Origin: Labyrinthula sp. Ha
Taxonomy: Eukaryota > Sar > Bigyra > Labyrinthulida > Labyrinthulaceae
Length of the DNA stretch: 64,000 nucleotides
NCBI GenBank assembly: GCA_015227615.1
Contig: JAALGZ010000001.1
Coordinates: forward strand, 372,001 to 436,000
Reading direction: 5' to 3'
The notes beneath the pieces were generated by a model. The model was not told the DNA's origin, did not search any database, and saw only the letters and a program-made list of their open reading frames with translations. Position numbers and translations under genes: made by a program. The stretch's first letter is position 1, and each line of letters opens with the position of its first letter. This document shows, in pieces, positions 24,636-35,549 of the stretch.

Positions 24636-26649
24636 AACTTTAATTGAATCCCAAAGTACGCAGTTTCCCAGAATAATGTCAGCTTGGTTACAGCCTCTGT
24701 GTTGAGAAAAACAGACTCGAGATTAACATTATATTCAGTGAATTGCATGGACCATTTAGTAACTCCTTCAAATCTTAATTCAAAGTAGAAATAGGCGAAC
24801 ATAGTTTTATCTCTAGGAGAAAGATAATTTGGGGAAGCTATCGAGTCTTTAGCGTTAGCTAGTACATTGGAAGAACTGGTGTTTTTTTCGCCAATCTTGA
24901 AATACAGTTATTTTACATCCCATGCAGTAACCAAGAATCAACATATTGTAGTTGAAAACCCCGTTCTTCGCCATTTGATAATGTATAATTCAAAGAACTC
25001 AGTAAATTTTCAACTTGTGAAAAGGAAAAGAATACAAAATCATGTTTAAAATATAATCACAAAACAATTAAATGTTAGGTTATTGCTGTTGGCATCAAGA
25101 CCAAAAAACATGTCTACTGTGTACAATCTTATCTTAACTAGGGTTGTCTTACTACTAAGTCATGAAAGCTTAAGGCTATCTAGATTAATATTCTACTTCC
25201 ATGAAGTCGATACTACAGAGAATTTCGAGTTCCTTTTACCTCATTGCCATGATGCCTTAAACCCTACTGTTACAGAAATAGGGTTCAATGACTTACACAA
25301 CAATATACTTACTCAAAGTAGCGAACCAAAGAAACAGTAGTATCTCCTTTTTCTGCTTTAGACACCTCACCCCAATCGAAGATAATTACAAAAATAGTAG
25401 AATTGCTGAAAGTATTAAAATCTTAACCTTATTTTAGGGTACAAGCCCGGGAAGCATTATCCCTGGATACGTGTATATGCAGCATCTAGCGATGTCTATA
25501 CATATAATTAAGCAACCTACTTCTCTAGCTAAAGTGACTGCACACAGCAATTATGTCTCGGTAATTAAATTAACGAGATCCTATGGGCTGTGATAAGACA
25601 GTAAGACCTTGTTATGATAAGGTTTTACTGTTGTTCTGAAGATATTACAATCAACTATACCATAGGAGTTTCTATGGGCCAAGATCACTAGCATTGGTCT
25701 TATGCTGACCTAAGAAATGCAGTTTCAAAAGGAGGCATGACAATATCTCTGGAACAAAAAATATTTAGAAACTTTTCAAACATCGGCTCTCGAAATTTGG
25801 GTGATTCATAGCGTGGTTAAGATTACCAAGTTGTTTTCAGTTAGCTTGATATCCCGTTAATTAAATTCATTTGTTGGCAAAATCAGTATAAACTACAGTT
25901 TCTGCAAGATCTGTACTTTACAAGTCATGCTCACAATACTATGAACACAGCAATACTAATTTGGACCAACACAAGTCTTAACTAAAACCCTTAAATATTT
26001 CAGAGCATTTACTAGAAAGAGGTGCTTGTTCTGAATGAAAATAAATGAGTTCAGTATTAGTTGCTTTATTTTTCAATCCAAGTTAGGATGATATTTTAAG
26101 CTTTTTTTGAGAATAATTCACATCCTTTTACCTTTTGTTTGACGTGAAAAAGATTTTTCCTTTAATGGTTTAGGGTAATTCGTTTTAAGGTACCATGAAT
26201 ATAGTGTCATGTTTCAAATAATAATAAAATTCATAGAGGGAACCTAAACTCCTAGTACCAACATCTAGTGATGCAGCGTGAGTCCTTTCTTGAGACTTCG
26301 TCGGCCTTCTAAGAAAATTTCCGAGAGATTGAGTGAATCTTGGTCAGCCTCAATAGTACGTTTAGGAATGAGCAACTCATTTAGGAATTTTCCTCAGTCT
26401 GCACCCACAGCAACGACACATACAGACCACGTATTAAGAACCGTCTTTGCCTAGATAACTTTCCCGGTTATAAAGCACTGCAAAGACCTTTACTATAATC
26501 ATAGATATGGATGGAAGAGAGAGAAAACATTTTCCAGTGGCAGTCTAAAAAAATATGCAAAAAGGTTCCAAGTAAATGAGAGGAGCTACTAGCTTCATAT
26601 CTTCACTATTAAATATCTACTCTTTTGATTTCAGCAGTACCTACAGATT
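24636..26649. other. Intergenic region, no gene seen
   Basis: The 2 kb downstream of the GH36 gene hold no supported gene. The longest frame (85 codons near 25.1 kb) has no recognised domain. A small inverted-repeat structure at 25,579-25,667 is listed separately. Confidence 0.55.
25579..25667. repeat. Nested inverted repeats (89 bp)
   Basis: TCCTATGG at 25,579-25,586 and CCATAGGA at 25,660-25,667 are perfect inverted ends. Inside, 25,598-25,631 forms a hairpin: 12 of 14 stem positions pair, ACAGTAA...TTACTGT. It may be a miniature element or a structured RNA, or chance. Confidence 0.3.
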
Positions 26650-29600
26650 TTACTTAACCTTGAACAAATAGAATAAAAAGGCATCATCAGTGGCGAAAAA
26701 CTTAAGAGGAATCCCACCATTTTGCAAAGTTCGCCCCTTGAGAATAACATTCCTAGAACCAAATTGGTAGACCGGTACTTCTGTCTTCACAACCTGGAGG
26801 TTTTCCTTTAATTTGGTCCTGTTATTTGGAATAGGTTCAGTCACACAGTAGGATGCGTCAGGATCGAGTCCTCTAAGCTTCAATCTAGGAACCACCTCAC
26901 TCCAAAACTCACTACTGTGATTAAACACACAAACAACTGCTTCAATTTTATCCTTGGTCACATAGCTCCATGCACAAAAGTTTGTTTTGAAAGGACTCCA
27001 CAGACGGTATAGATCACCGTCACGGACCACATGCCTAATCTGCTTGAATACTCGTACGTTGTTTGCATGCACCTCATAATCCTCGTCAGAGAAATGCCTT
27101 AAATCCAGCTCATAACCAAAAGTTCCACACATTGCAACAAAGGCTCGAGTTCTCTTCCTGTGTCTTCCATGAGTAATGTGATTAGGCACAACCTAGAAAA
27201 TATAACTGAAGGACACAGTTAGTACCGAAAAATGAGAACCAACCACTTGTGCGGGATATGCCCAACTTGTACCTGTTTGGATTTTCATTCGCGCATGGGC
27301 ATCAGTATTATCACTTGCCCAAATTTGGTGCACATAGTAAAGCATACCTAGATCAAATCTTCCACCTCCACCTGAACATCCTTCAAAACGAATATTTGGG
27401 AATTTTTCTGATAATAGCTTATGCAGTCTGTAAACTCCAAGCATAAATCGAAAACTCACCTCGCCTTGGCGAAGTACAGGCTGCTTGATAGAATAAACTT
27501 CAGTCAAGTGTCTGTTCATATCCCACTTTACATACTCGATATTTGCTTTTCGAAACATAGCAGCAAGAGTGTTGAAGATATAATCTACGACCTCATCCCT
27601 TGAAAAATCTAGGACCAGTTGATGTCTGCCTTCTGATTGACTTCTCCCGGGAACGTGCAAAGCCCAATCAGGGTGATCTTTGTAAAGCTTTGAGTCCTTT
27701 GAAATCATTTCAGGTTCTATCCACAATCCAAACTTACACCCTTCCCCGTTAACTGCGTTCGCTAGTCCTTTCAAACCAAATGGAAACTTTTCTCTATTAG
27801 GAAACCAATCACCCAAGCTTGTTGTGGTTCCATTTCTCTCTCCAAACCAACCATCATCAAGTACCATAAGCTCGATCCCAACCTGCTTTGCGCATCTAGC
27901 AATAGCGACGATTGAATCATGGGACACATTGAAGTATTCCGCTTCCCACGAGTTCACCAAAATCGGACAAGGCTGCCTTGTTAACATTGTTTGGGGAAGC
28001 AACCTAGTTCGAACTAGGTCGTGCATCGTATGAGAAATCCCTTCCATCCCTCGGTTTGAATAAGCCAAGACACACTCAGGTGAAGAGAAAGATTCGCCAG
28101 GTTCAAGCAACCAGCGAAAAGTATCTTCTTCCAGCCCAACATTCATCCTCAAAGTTCCTACATCTGAAATTTCAGCCTCACACAGAAAGTTTCCAGAATA
28201 GACAAGTCCAAAAGCAAAATGATCCTGAGTTACATTACATTCACACGGAGGTCCAGCTGAGATGATAACAAAAGGATTATGTTGGTGAGAGGATGTTCCG
28301 CGAGTTGACTTAATTGCTGTTATTCCATGCGAAAGCTTTCTTTCAGTTGGATGACGCTCACGAGCCCAGCTGCCTAAAGAGTAAAAAGTAAATAAATATT
28401 TACCACTCAAATGAGTCATATAGTACGGCTTTTCAACTGCTTCAAAATCCACTGTAGAACTCATCACCTTTTCTAAGAAAAAATTTGCATGTTTCGACGT
28501 GTTTCTAAACATAGTTCTTCGTATAAGAACATCTAACTCCTCAAGTACAACATAGACAAGAATAACTTCCAGTTTTGTATGTCTGTCTTTAAGCTTAAGA
28601 ACTAAACTTGCTTCTCCAGAAGTTCGGTTTCGGTGAGATCTTATCTTTGGCATACTCTCAGGCAGATTATGGTCATATTTGCCTTGAATAATTTGATGAG
28701 AAACATACTTTAAACTTGTTATTGCTGATCCGTCCCTATGACTCCTTGCTCTAATTGACGGCACCCTGAAATCTCCAGTTCCTCCATCTGCATACTCTCT
28801 ACAAATAGTATTTTTTCCAAAAACTGCATCGGAATTTCCAGATGGTGTAACTCTATTCAATCTTGTCATTTGAAGAGCCGTAGACGTATCTATTCCATCA
28901 ATCTCCACATTAAGTTCTGTGTCATCACTATGAGAGCTCGTTCCTGAGAACCTTCTTTTTTTAATCGTAGACACAGTTGCTAAATGAGATAAATCTACAG
29001 CCGAGATTGATTTTTTAACTCCACTGGCTTTTGCAGTGGCAAAAGTTTTTAGTTGGTTCAAACCAAAATCACTTAAATCCTGGGTGCTATCTTCTTCTTC
29101 CTCCAACTCAGAGATTACAGGTAAGCTTGAATTTTTCGTAGCTAAAGAGTAAAGAATAAAATTAAGCAATACGCGAAGTTGACTTTATTGAAGATTCTGG
29201 AGGCGAATGTTTATAACCTGCAATATCAAGATGCGCCAATGAATGAGATTTTTTTCTTCTCTCATCTGGATTAAAAAAATCTGCCTCAAAAATTGACGAC
29301 GGTTTCTTTTGAGTTTTTTGCATGTGTAACAACCTCCAACTTAGATTTTCTAATCTCCTTTTTTGTAGCGACAACAAAACATCAGCTTTACTTCCATCTA
29401 AAAGTGATCAAAGACAGATACATACCCTCATTTGTTCTTTCAGAATACGCACCAAGGGAACCTCGAAATGTTTTCCACTTTTCCATAACTCCATCGGTCC
29501 CTAAAAGTGGAAGTTCTGCCAACTCAACACTTTCACCAAAAGCAAGTGTTTTCGCAGCTTTCAATGCTTTAGACTCTTCTGGAATCACAGATACCTAAAT

Positions 29601-29866
29601 AACATAAAATTATTCATATACAGGGTCAAAAGGTTGCCCCACATTAACCCTGTTGAGGTATTCAAGTCCATCATCGTTGTCTAGCTTCGTTCCATAATAC
29701 AAGTGTTCAAGGTCATTTTGTGCAGTAACACGAAATGCATATCTGGAAGACTAAACAAAAATCCTTGTTGATACGTAGAATTTTTTGCATGGAGTTTGAA
29801 CACATGTGTTTTCTCATCAAATTGGATCAACTTTTTTAGATTCCCATTATCATTTTGTCTGTTCAT
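26650..29866 (-). CDS. GH36 alpha-galactosidase, seven exons
   Basis: Hydrolyses terminal alpha-galactosyl residues (raffinose-type sugars, galactosyl lipids or glycerols). Exons, in coding order: 29866-29775, 29742-29622, 29594-29426, 29397-29173, 29141-28404, 28373-27226 and 27192-26650. They join to 3,036 nt (1,011 residues plus stop) in one frame. GH36 marks: the beta-domain with TGDFR (about 324), SSHQHNPF, YSGNF and WLLEPGE; the barrel with DDGWF, GLWIEPEM, KWDMNR (nucleophile Asp733), EGCSGGGGRFD and SDNTDA (acid/base Asp803, 70 residues on, as in the family); then VGSHFSVVPNH across the last splice and GTFGYELDL. An insert of about 200-250 residues (about 71-320), rich in Ser/Lys/Glu, makes it longer than bacterial enzymes (about 730). 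No signal peptide is visible, suggesting a cytosolic enzyme. An in-frame TAG precedes the start ATG. Confidence 0.92.
27193..27225 (-). other. Intron 6 of GH36 gene, 33 nt
   Basis: Begins GTACTAAC and ends TTTTCTAG. Removing it joins GSHFS to VVPNH, the family motif. Unspliced, its last three bases are an in-frame stop. Confidence 0.9.
28374..28403 (-). other. Intron 5 of GH36 gene, 30 nt
   Basis: Begins GTAAAT and ends TACTCTTTAG. Its length is divisible by three and it has no stop, so an ORF finder reads through it and inserts ten residues (KYLFTFYSLG). Removing it gives HLSGSWARERH, matching the family LSGAWARERH. Confidence 0.88.
29142..29172 (-). other. Intron 4 of GH36 gene, 31 nt
   Basis: Begins GTATTGC and ends TACTCTTTAG. 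It shares its last 12 bases with intron 5. It is needed to keep the frame between exons 4 and 5, in the poorly conserved insert. Confidence 0.82.
29398..29425 (-). other. Intron 3 of GH36 gene, 28 nt
   Basis: Begins GTATGTAT and ends ACTTTTAG. It is needed to keep the frame between exons 3 and 4. Confidence 0.82.
29595..29621 (-). other. Intron 2 of GH36 gene, 27 nt
   Basis: Begins GTATATGA and ends TTATTTAG; the shortest of the set. Removal joins QPFDP to VSVIPEE without changing frame and removes an in-frame stop. Confidence 0.82.
29743..29774 (-). other. Intron 1 of GH36 gene, 32 nt
   Basis: Begins GTATCAAC and ends GTCTTCCAG, the only one ending CAG. Removal gives NSTYAFRVTAQNDLEHLYYG, a clear GH36 N-terminal motif that is otherwise split between frames. 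Confidence 0.88.
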
Positions 29867-32800
29867 TAGCGTTTTTATTCCCTAACAGATAGATAGTATG
29901 CTCAAGATATGTAAATAAAAGAAAGATAACTCATAGCTTAGAACATAAAACTTAACTGTATAGAATTTAACTATTTGAGTTACTGACTAATAGTTGTCCA
30001 CGTCATCACTCTGGTAACCCTACTCTCACAGTGGTAATTTGCCTATGCAGCTTTTATTCTCAATATTCCAATAATAGAAGAAAACTAAAGGCTAACTTTA
30101 AAGAAGTTAAAGAAATTGATTTTGGGGTACTTTAAATTTGTTGCTGCTGAGTTATCTCTATAAAACATTAACTTGCTCAAGTAGACTTATAAGCTGTTTT
30201 ATATAAGTTTGTTGGAGATAATGAAGGCACAAAGGGGCTTTTAATTCCTATTAGTGTCATTTAGAGAGCCCTGCTAGTCAGAGTACATTAGGCATTAACT
30301 TTTAGATAAATCTTGAAGTTGTCAAACAATCTTATTTTAAGTTTAGTCGTTCTTTGTTGCTATAATGGGGTCCTAGCAAGCCCTGAACATCTACTGTCTT
30401 CAATAACTTGGTCAAGTAATATATGCTTACTTGTTTTATTGAACCTTCAAAAAATAATCTAATTATATGAAGCCCTGGTACCAAACTCAAAATATTCCTT
30501 TAGGCATTAAAACACTGCGCGCATCTAGTGTTGAAGTTACCTATATTTATGTACATATACAAATTCAACAACGGGAAGACTTTATCTTAATTCCCCATTA
30601 AAAACGGGATTGAGGAAGAAATAGGCAAGAAATAAATTGGATCACGCTCCTTGTCGAGCAACACAAGAAGTAGATTCTCAGAATCTCCTCTGATACAAAT
30701 GTTGCTTTTCATCCTCTTTACATTCATAAATATTTTCTATGCATGCAATGAGATATTCCATCTAAATTAGAAGGTAAATGTCAAAAAAAATGTAAATTCG
30801 TGCCATGCCGAATTATCCCCTCTGGTACCTACTTCCCTATATGTCAGAAAAATATCTTCAGAAATACATTTATACCTAGCGATAATTGAAGGCAAGATTC
30901 AAACTTGGGATCTGTTTAGAGTAAACAAGTCGAGCACTCTTTAAGCCATTGCCAAGAAAGTTTCCTGTGGGTAATAATACCAATGCTAACATTTTATCAA
31001 GGTAAAATTACTTTTAGATATACTCAACACATACTTAAAACTCAAATTTTTGCAAGGTTAGAAGGTATGCTTGATTAGGAGGTGCTAATAATGGTAAGTA
31101 GCTTCCACATAAGTTCAGCTCTAAATGTGAATACGAAAAGTATGTTAAATAAGCACCAAGCAAGGGCTCCAAAAAAATAATTAACTTCTACATAATGTGT
31201 TTTATCGTTTTTATGTAAGTATAGTTATTTTTTGAATTGATATAACTCCAGGATACTGTAACCAGCAAGCGAAATTATATAATGCAACGAGCGTAGTTGT
31301 TTTGAGATCTTGAAAATGCGGTAAGTTAATATAATGATATTTTTCCTTCTGCATCTACTTTAAGCCATCGTAGAAGTGCGGTAAGACTTTGCAAGTGTTT
31401 TTTCTTTGCTTAGCTGGGTTTAATGCCTATAATGATCATTTCCATCTATTTTCGTCTATATGAAAATGAATTTTTGTTGTCGTAGGGTTTCTTAACTATA
31501 GTCCCCACTGTAGTTAGAGAAGTGGTGGTCTAGTGCAATATAACATATCAATACAGAGCTGTTTAGTTGCGCATAGTATAGAAATAGTTGCCGACCAAAA
31601 AAAAAAGAGTGACAGAGAAAGGACATTAAAAATTAGGAGAGACACTGAAAGGGTTAGTTTAAGTGACCACAAGTCATTGTAGAGAAGCTGAGCAGAGGTT
31701 TGACCTCGGTTTAGCCCTAGCAGAATCAGTATACTTTAATTTTTTATTTTTGCACAATAATAGGTGTAAAACTCATCGCAACTGTTTAATATTCAAAGTG
31801 TTGAAATCACATACCTTTACCTAACACATGTATATATTAATTTTAGGTTGCATAGAATTATTATTTTCCAATTTTAGCAGAAAAACTTTAGTTATTCTCT
31901 TGAATAGATCACGCTCAGGAGGCGCTTAATATCAGCAAGGTAAGCAAAAAAACGTTGTCAAATATGTGATAGAATGTACAGTTTCCTGTATGGAGCTAAA
32001 TATCAGATTCACAGGAGCATGAACTCTATAATGTTAGATTTACATAAAAGCTCTAATATATCAAATATTGTTTAATAATAATCACAAGTGTCAAATTAGT
32101 AGAATAATATGTTAGTAACAGTTTGGCACAGGGGAAACGTATCAAGTTTATTATATATAATATTTTAGTTTTTTACTGACTGGACTTTGTTCTATACAAA
32201 AAAGCATCTTGTTGAAAATAGCAACTTACAGTTATATTCGATTATTTTCAACTCTGTAGGCCCTAGGCGCAGACTCTGTGAACAATGTTGTTGCTGATTA
32301 ATAAATCTACTTTTTTTTCAAATACAGGAAGAGTAACCTCAATAGATAGCTAAGCTTCAATCCAATCATTGATTGTGATAGCTCCTAGAAGCTAACCGTC
32401 TTATCAGCATAGTGTGTTAAACCATGTTGTATCAATAGTTGAAGTGATGTATTGTGAATTTCTGACACTCGCACCAAAACCTATGTGTTGTTTAGAGTTG
32501 CACTATTAGAACTTCTATTTTGCGAACTTGAAGCTAAAAGAACTTGTTGATGAAATAGAGAACTATAGTAGCTATTAATCTTCTGCCTTGATGTCCTTTA
32601 TAACAGAGGTTGTATTACCTTCATGCTGTAGCTATATAGCTTGTTCTTCGTAAATAAGACCATCTTCCTAACTAGGTAGAGACCCACCATTTAAGTCTTA
32701 AGTGCTAAACCCCTGAGAAAATGTTTCAAAGCTACACAATACTAGCATCACAAACTAATAAATAATTTTCTATAGAATGCAATTATCTTAGTGGATACAG

Positions 32801-34785
32801 AAGAACTTCCCTCTAAATAATCAAGTGAGATGTACTAGCTGGTTCTAATCTATAAGCTACATGATGATATATAGCTAGTTACAAATATAGTGAAAGATAT
32901 TTGAGGTATTTTGACTGGTTAGGTACTTTCCTTGAAACCTCCTTCTAGTACATAAACACTTCTTCTTGTATTGTACCCACAACAATATAGAGTCTGTGCA
33001 TATTATTACCCCATCGAGAGAGGTACAATTATTTGAAACTGAGTACATATCATTTCACTTTAACAAAAATTGAACCCTTCTGTTACATTTTTTTCTCTAT
33101 CTCTACATCTAAACAATTCCATGTTTGCCATCTGGCGTAGAGTTAGAAAATTCTACGTGACTAGAAATACTTTTACTTAGGGCAAGTTAAACATGATGCT
33201 GTTTGGTTTGATTCTTCTATTTTACAGTAAGCTGTAAGTTCTCTAACTTGACTACTTAATAATGTATTTATATATAGCTACTAACCTTTTATATTGATGC
33301 TATGCCGAAGGTTGACTGTATCGGTCATGTATAGTTCTTTGGCTAACGAAGCTCTCGTTCTAAGCGAATTATTTAAGTCACATATTCTTTGAGTTTAGGC
33401 TTGGATATACTCCGATCGGTGTCTATAGTCAATATCACCAAGTGAATGTTTCCGATCGCTGCTATGTACTTCTTTGCAAAAATCATTTATTAAAGAATTT
33501 TTTTATTTTATTCTTTCACTCACTGTCTTTTTCTGTTGTTTCGGTTATTACGATTACTTAAAATTTAATTATCCTAAGCTCCTGTTCATAGGAAAGTTTC
33601 TTTCACTTGGTTACAAGCACAATAGTAGCTGACTATCTAAGATTTTAATAACTTGAATAATATCCACATAACCATGAAGGTGGTTGTATGCATGGTACTG
33701 CATTCATGGAATATACGAATATAGCCCTTGCGTTACGTTTTTCTCAAGATTTAGCCAAAAACTATAACAAGAAATACGATTTATTTGTATTATGTATCAA
33801 AATAATATAGATTTCTCTAGTTCTACCAGTTATATTGCACTGGCTTACGTATTTTCCTAAGATTACTTTGGGAATTACTACAGCTAAAACCAGTATTCTT
33901 GTGTTGGTGCTAACTGAATTAGGATGTAGTTAATCAGGGCTAGCTGAACTAAAAAGTTACACTCCTATCTTATATGGAAATAAGACCAACATTTCATACT
34001 TATACGTGTATGGCAAAAAACTCTCAAAATCGATTATAATAGGAGGGTGCTTCTTCCTTTAATCGGATTGGATTAGTTTTGAATTATCATTTGCGGACTA
34101 TGTGGTGAATTAGTTGGGTTGAGGTATAGGTTTATAAAATGCATACAGCTGTTTAGCTTATTTTAGTGCTAAAATGGCATGAGAAGGTGTCATGGCTTCT
34201 GTTTTTTTTAATAGTAAATGATTCAATAAACTGTTTCCAGCTCCAGGTCACCTACATATAAGCAGTTTGCTCAAATATCATTTAAATTCTATAATTTCGG
34301 TCTATCATTCAAGAGTATTTATTTAGGATTCCAAGAATTTTGATTTTTTTGCATCCTGAGTTAATTCTGCATGATATGCTGGATGATTAAACTTTCAATA
34401 ATACACGGGCTCAAGTTCTCAATTCTGGCCAGTTAAATGGTCACGGTGAGTAGTGCAAATCATTACGCGACTACCTCACTTACAAAGGAGTACTGTATGT
34501 TTGACATATGTTTCCAATTGCAGTCTCATATTTGCTTTGCTACAAGTGACAAAATTCTAACCAATTCTTCTAACATCATTAATTCCAACTGCGTGAAAAA
34601 ACAAAATCTTATATAACAAAATTCTCTTGTTACTTTCACTTTTAGCTCATTATGACTTGTTATTCATCAGAATGCGGAGGACTATGCAGTTATTCTAAAG
34701 GTTTCGTTACATTCTTTCAAAGGTGCTCAACGGCCAAACGTTGCTTCAATACTCAATACTGATCAATATCGAGAATCTCAGAAAA
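29867..34785. other. Intergenic region, no gene seen
   Basis: About 4.9 kb between the divergently arranged GH36 and heme oxygenase genes, with no supported coding frame. A tRNA-like sequence at 30,895-30,948 is listed separately. Confidence 0.6.
30895..30948 (-). repeat. tRNA-like sequence (SINE head or tRNA pseudogene)
   Basis: On the minus strand, TGGCTTAAAGAGTGC (30,948-30,934) resembles box A. After 28 nt, AGTTTGAATCT (30,905-30,895) resembles box B, with a T-loop flanked by a CAAG/CTTG stem. An anticodon-arm-like hairpin lies between them. The acceptor stem does not pair fully and the position before the anticodon is not T, so a functional tRNA is unlikely. Confidence 0.4.
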
Positions 34786-34813
34786 GTTTCGGGAAACACC
34801 ATTGTACCGAAAC
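34786..34813. promoter_or_regulatory. Inverted repeat before heme oxygenase
   Basis: GTTTCGG (34,786-34,792) and CCGAAAC (34,807-34,813) form a perfect 7-bp inverted repeat with a 14-bp spacer, about 86 bp before the start codon. It is a possible dimeric transcription-factor site; no factor can be assigned. Confidence 0.3.
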
Positions 34814-34849
34814 GAAAACGTTAGGAAATTGTATTTTCGGAAGCGAGAA

Positions 34850-34855
34850 CACGTG
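34850..34855. promoter_or_regulatory. G-box CACGTG before heme oxygenase
   Basis: CACGTG lies 43 bp before the ATG and may fall in the 5' UTR. G-boxes often mediate light or redox responses in algae and plants. The inference is weak. Confidence 0.25.
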
Positions 34856-34898
34856 CCGACAAAACCCAAACAAAAACAAGAGAAAAGGAACAAAATCG

Positions 34899-35549
34899 AT
34901 GAGTTTTTCCGAAATACTTAAAGATGGATCAAAAGGAAACCATAGAGATGTTGGGACAACGTTAGTTATGAAGCGGTTAGCTGATAGGACTTTATCTAAA
35001 GAGGAATATAAACATCTGCTGGCACGATACTACTTTATATACAATTCTTTAGAAGCCGCTGTTCATAAAGTTATGAAAACAAATGAACTTGTAAAAAGCT
35101 TTCACTTTAAGGAGCTCGATAGACTGGATCCCTTAGTTGCAGATATTAAGTTTTTCTTTGGTGAGAACTTTGAAGAAGATGAAGTGTTTGCCATAGCAAG
35201 GGATTCTCCAGCTACAAAGGCTTGGGTAGACACGATTGAAACTGTGGAAAAGGAAGATCCAGACAAGTTAGTGGCTCATATGTATGTCAGGTATCTTGGG
35301 GATTTGTTTGGTGGACAGGTGATTGGGGAAAAGGTGAGAAAGGGGTTGAGCGTTGGTGATGAAGGAAGTAATTTCTATAGATTTGAACAGATAAAGGGGA
35401 GTCCAATGGCCATGGTGAAACAGTTTAAAGTTGCTTTGGATATGATTGTTGATCCTAAGTTGCAGGAAATCATCATTGATGAAACCAATAAGAGTTATGA
35501 GCTTCAGTTTGATATCCTTAGTGACGTGGACAGGTATTTGGAACAATAG
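34899..35549 (+). CDS. Heme oxygenase (biliverdin-forming)
   Basis: A 216-residue protein that opens heme to biliverdin, CO and iron. It is co-linear with the catalytic domain of HMOX1-type enzymes. His15 in SKGNHRD sits where the proximal heme ligand is expected. YVRYLGDLFGGQVIGEK (about 129-145) is the distal-helix signature with its flexible glycines and the catalytic Asp (Asp135). FKVALDMI and the C-terminal helix NKSYELQFDIL also fit. There is no C-terminal membrane anchor and no evident plastid transit peptide, so a soluble cytosolic form is likely; an unseen upstream exon could change that. In algae this step feeds bilin pigments and phytochrome chromophore, and in heterotrophs iron recycling. 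The sequence does not settle which applies. The start is the first ATG, preceded by an A-rich leader. Confidence 0.93.
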   Translation: MSFSEILKDGSKGNHRDVGTTLVMKRLADRTLSKEEYKHLLARYYFIYNSLEAAVHKVMKTNELVKSFHFKELDRLDPLVADIKFFFGENFEEDEVFAIARDSPATKAWVDTIETVEKEDPDKLVAHMYVRYLGDLFGGQVIGEKVRKGLSVGDEGSNFYRFEQIKGSPMAMVKQFKVALDMIVDPKLQEIIIDETNKSYELQFDILSDVDRYLEQ

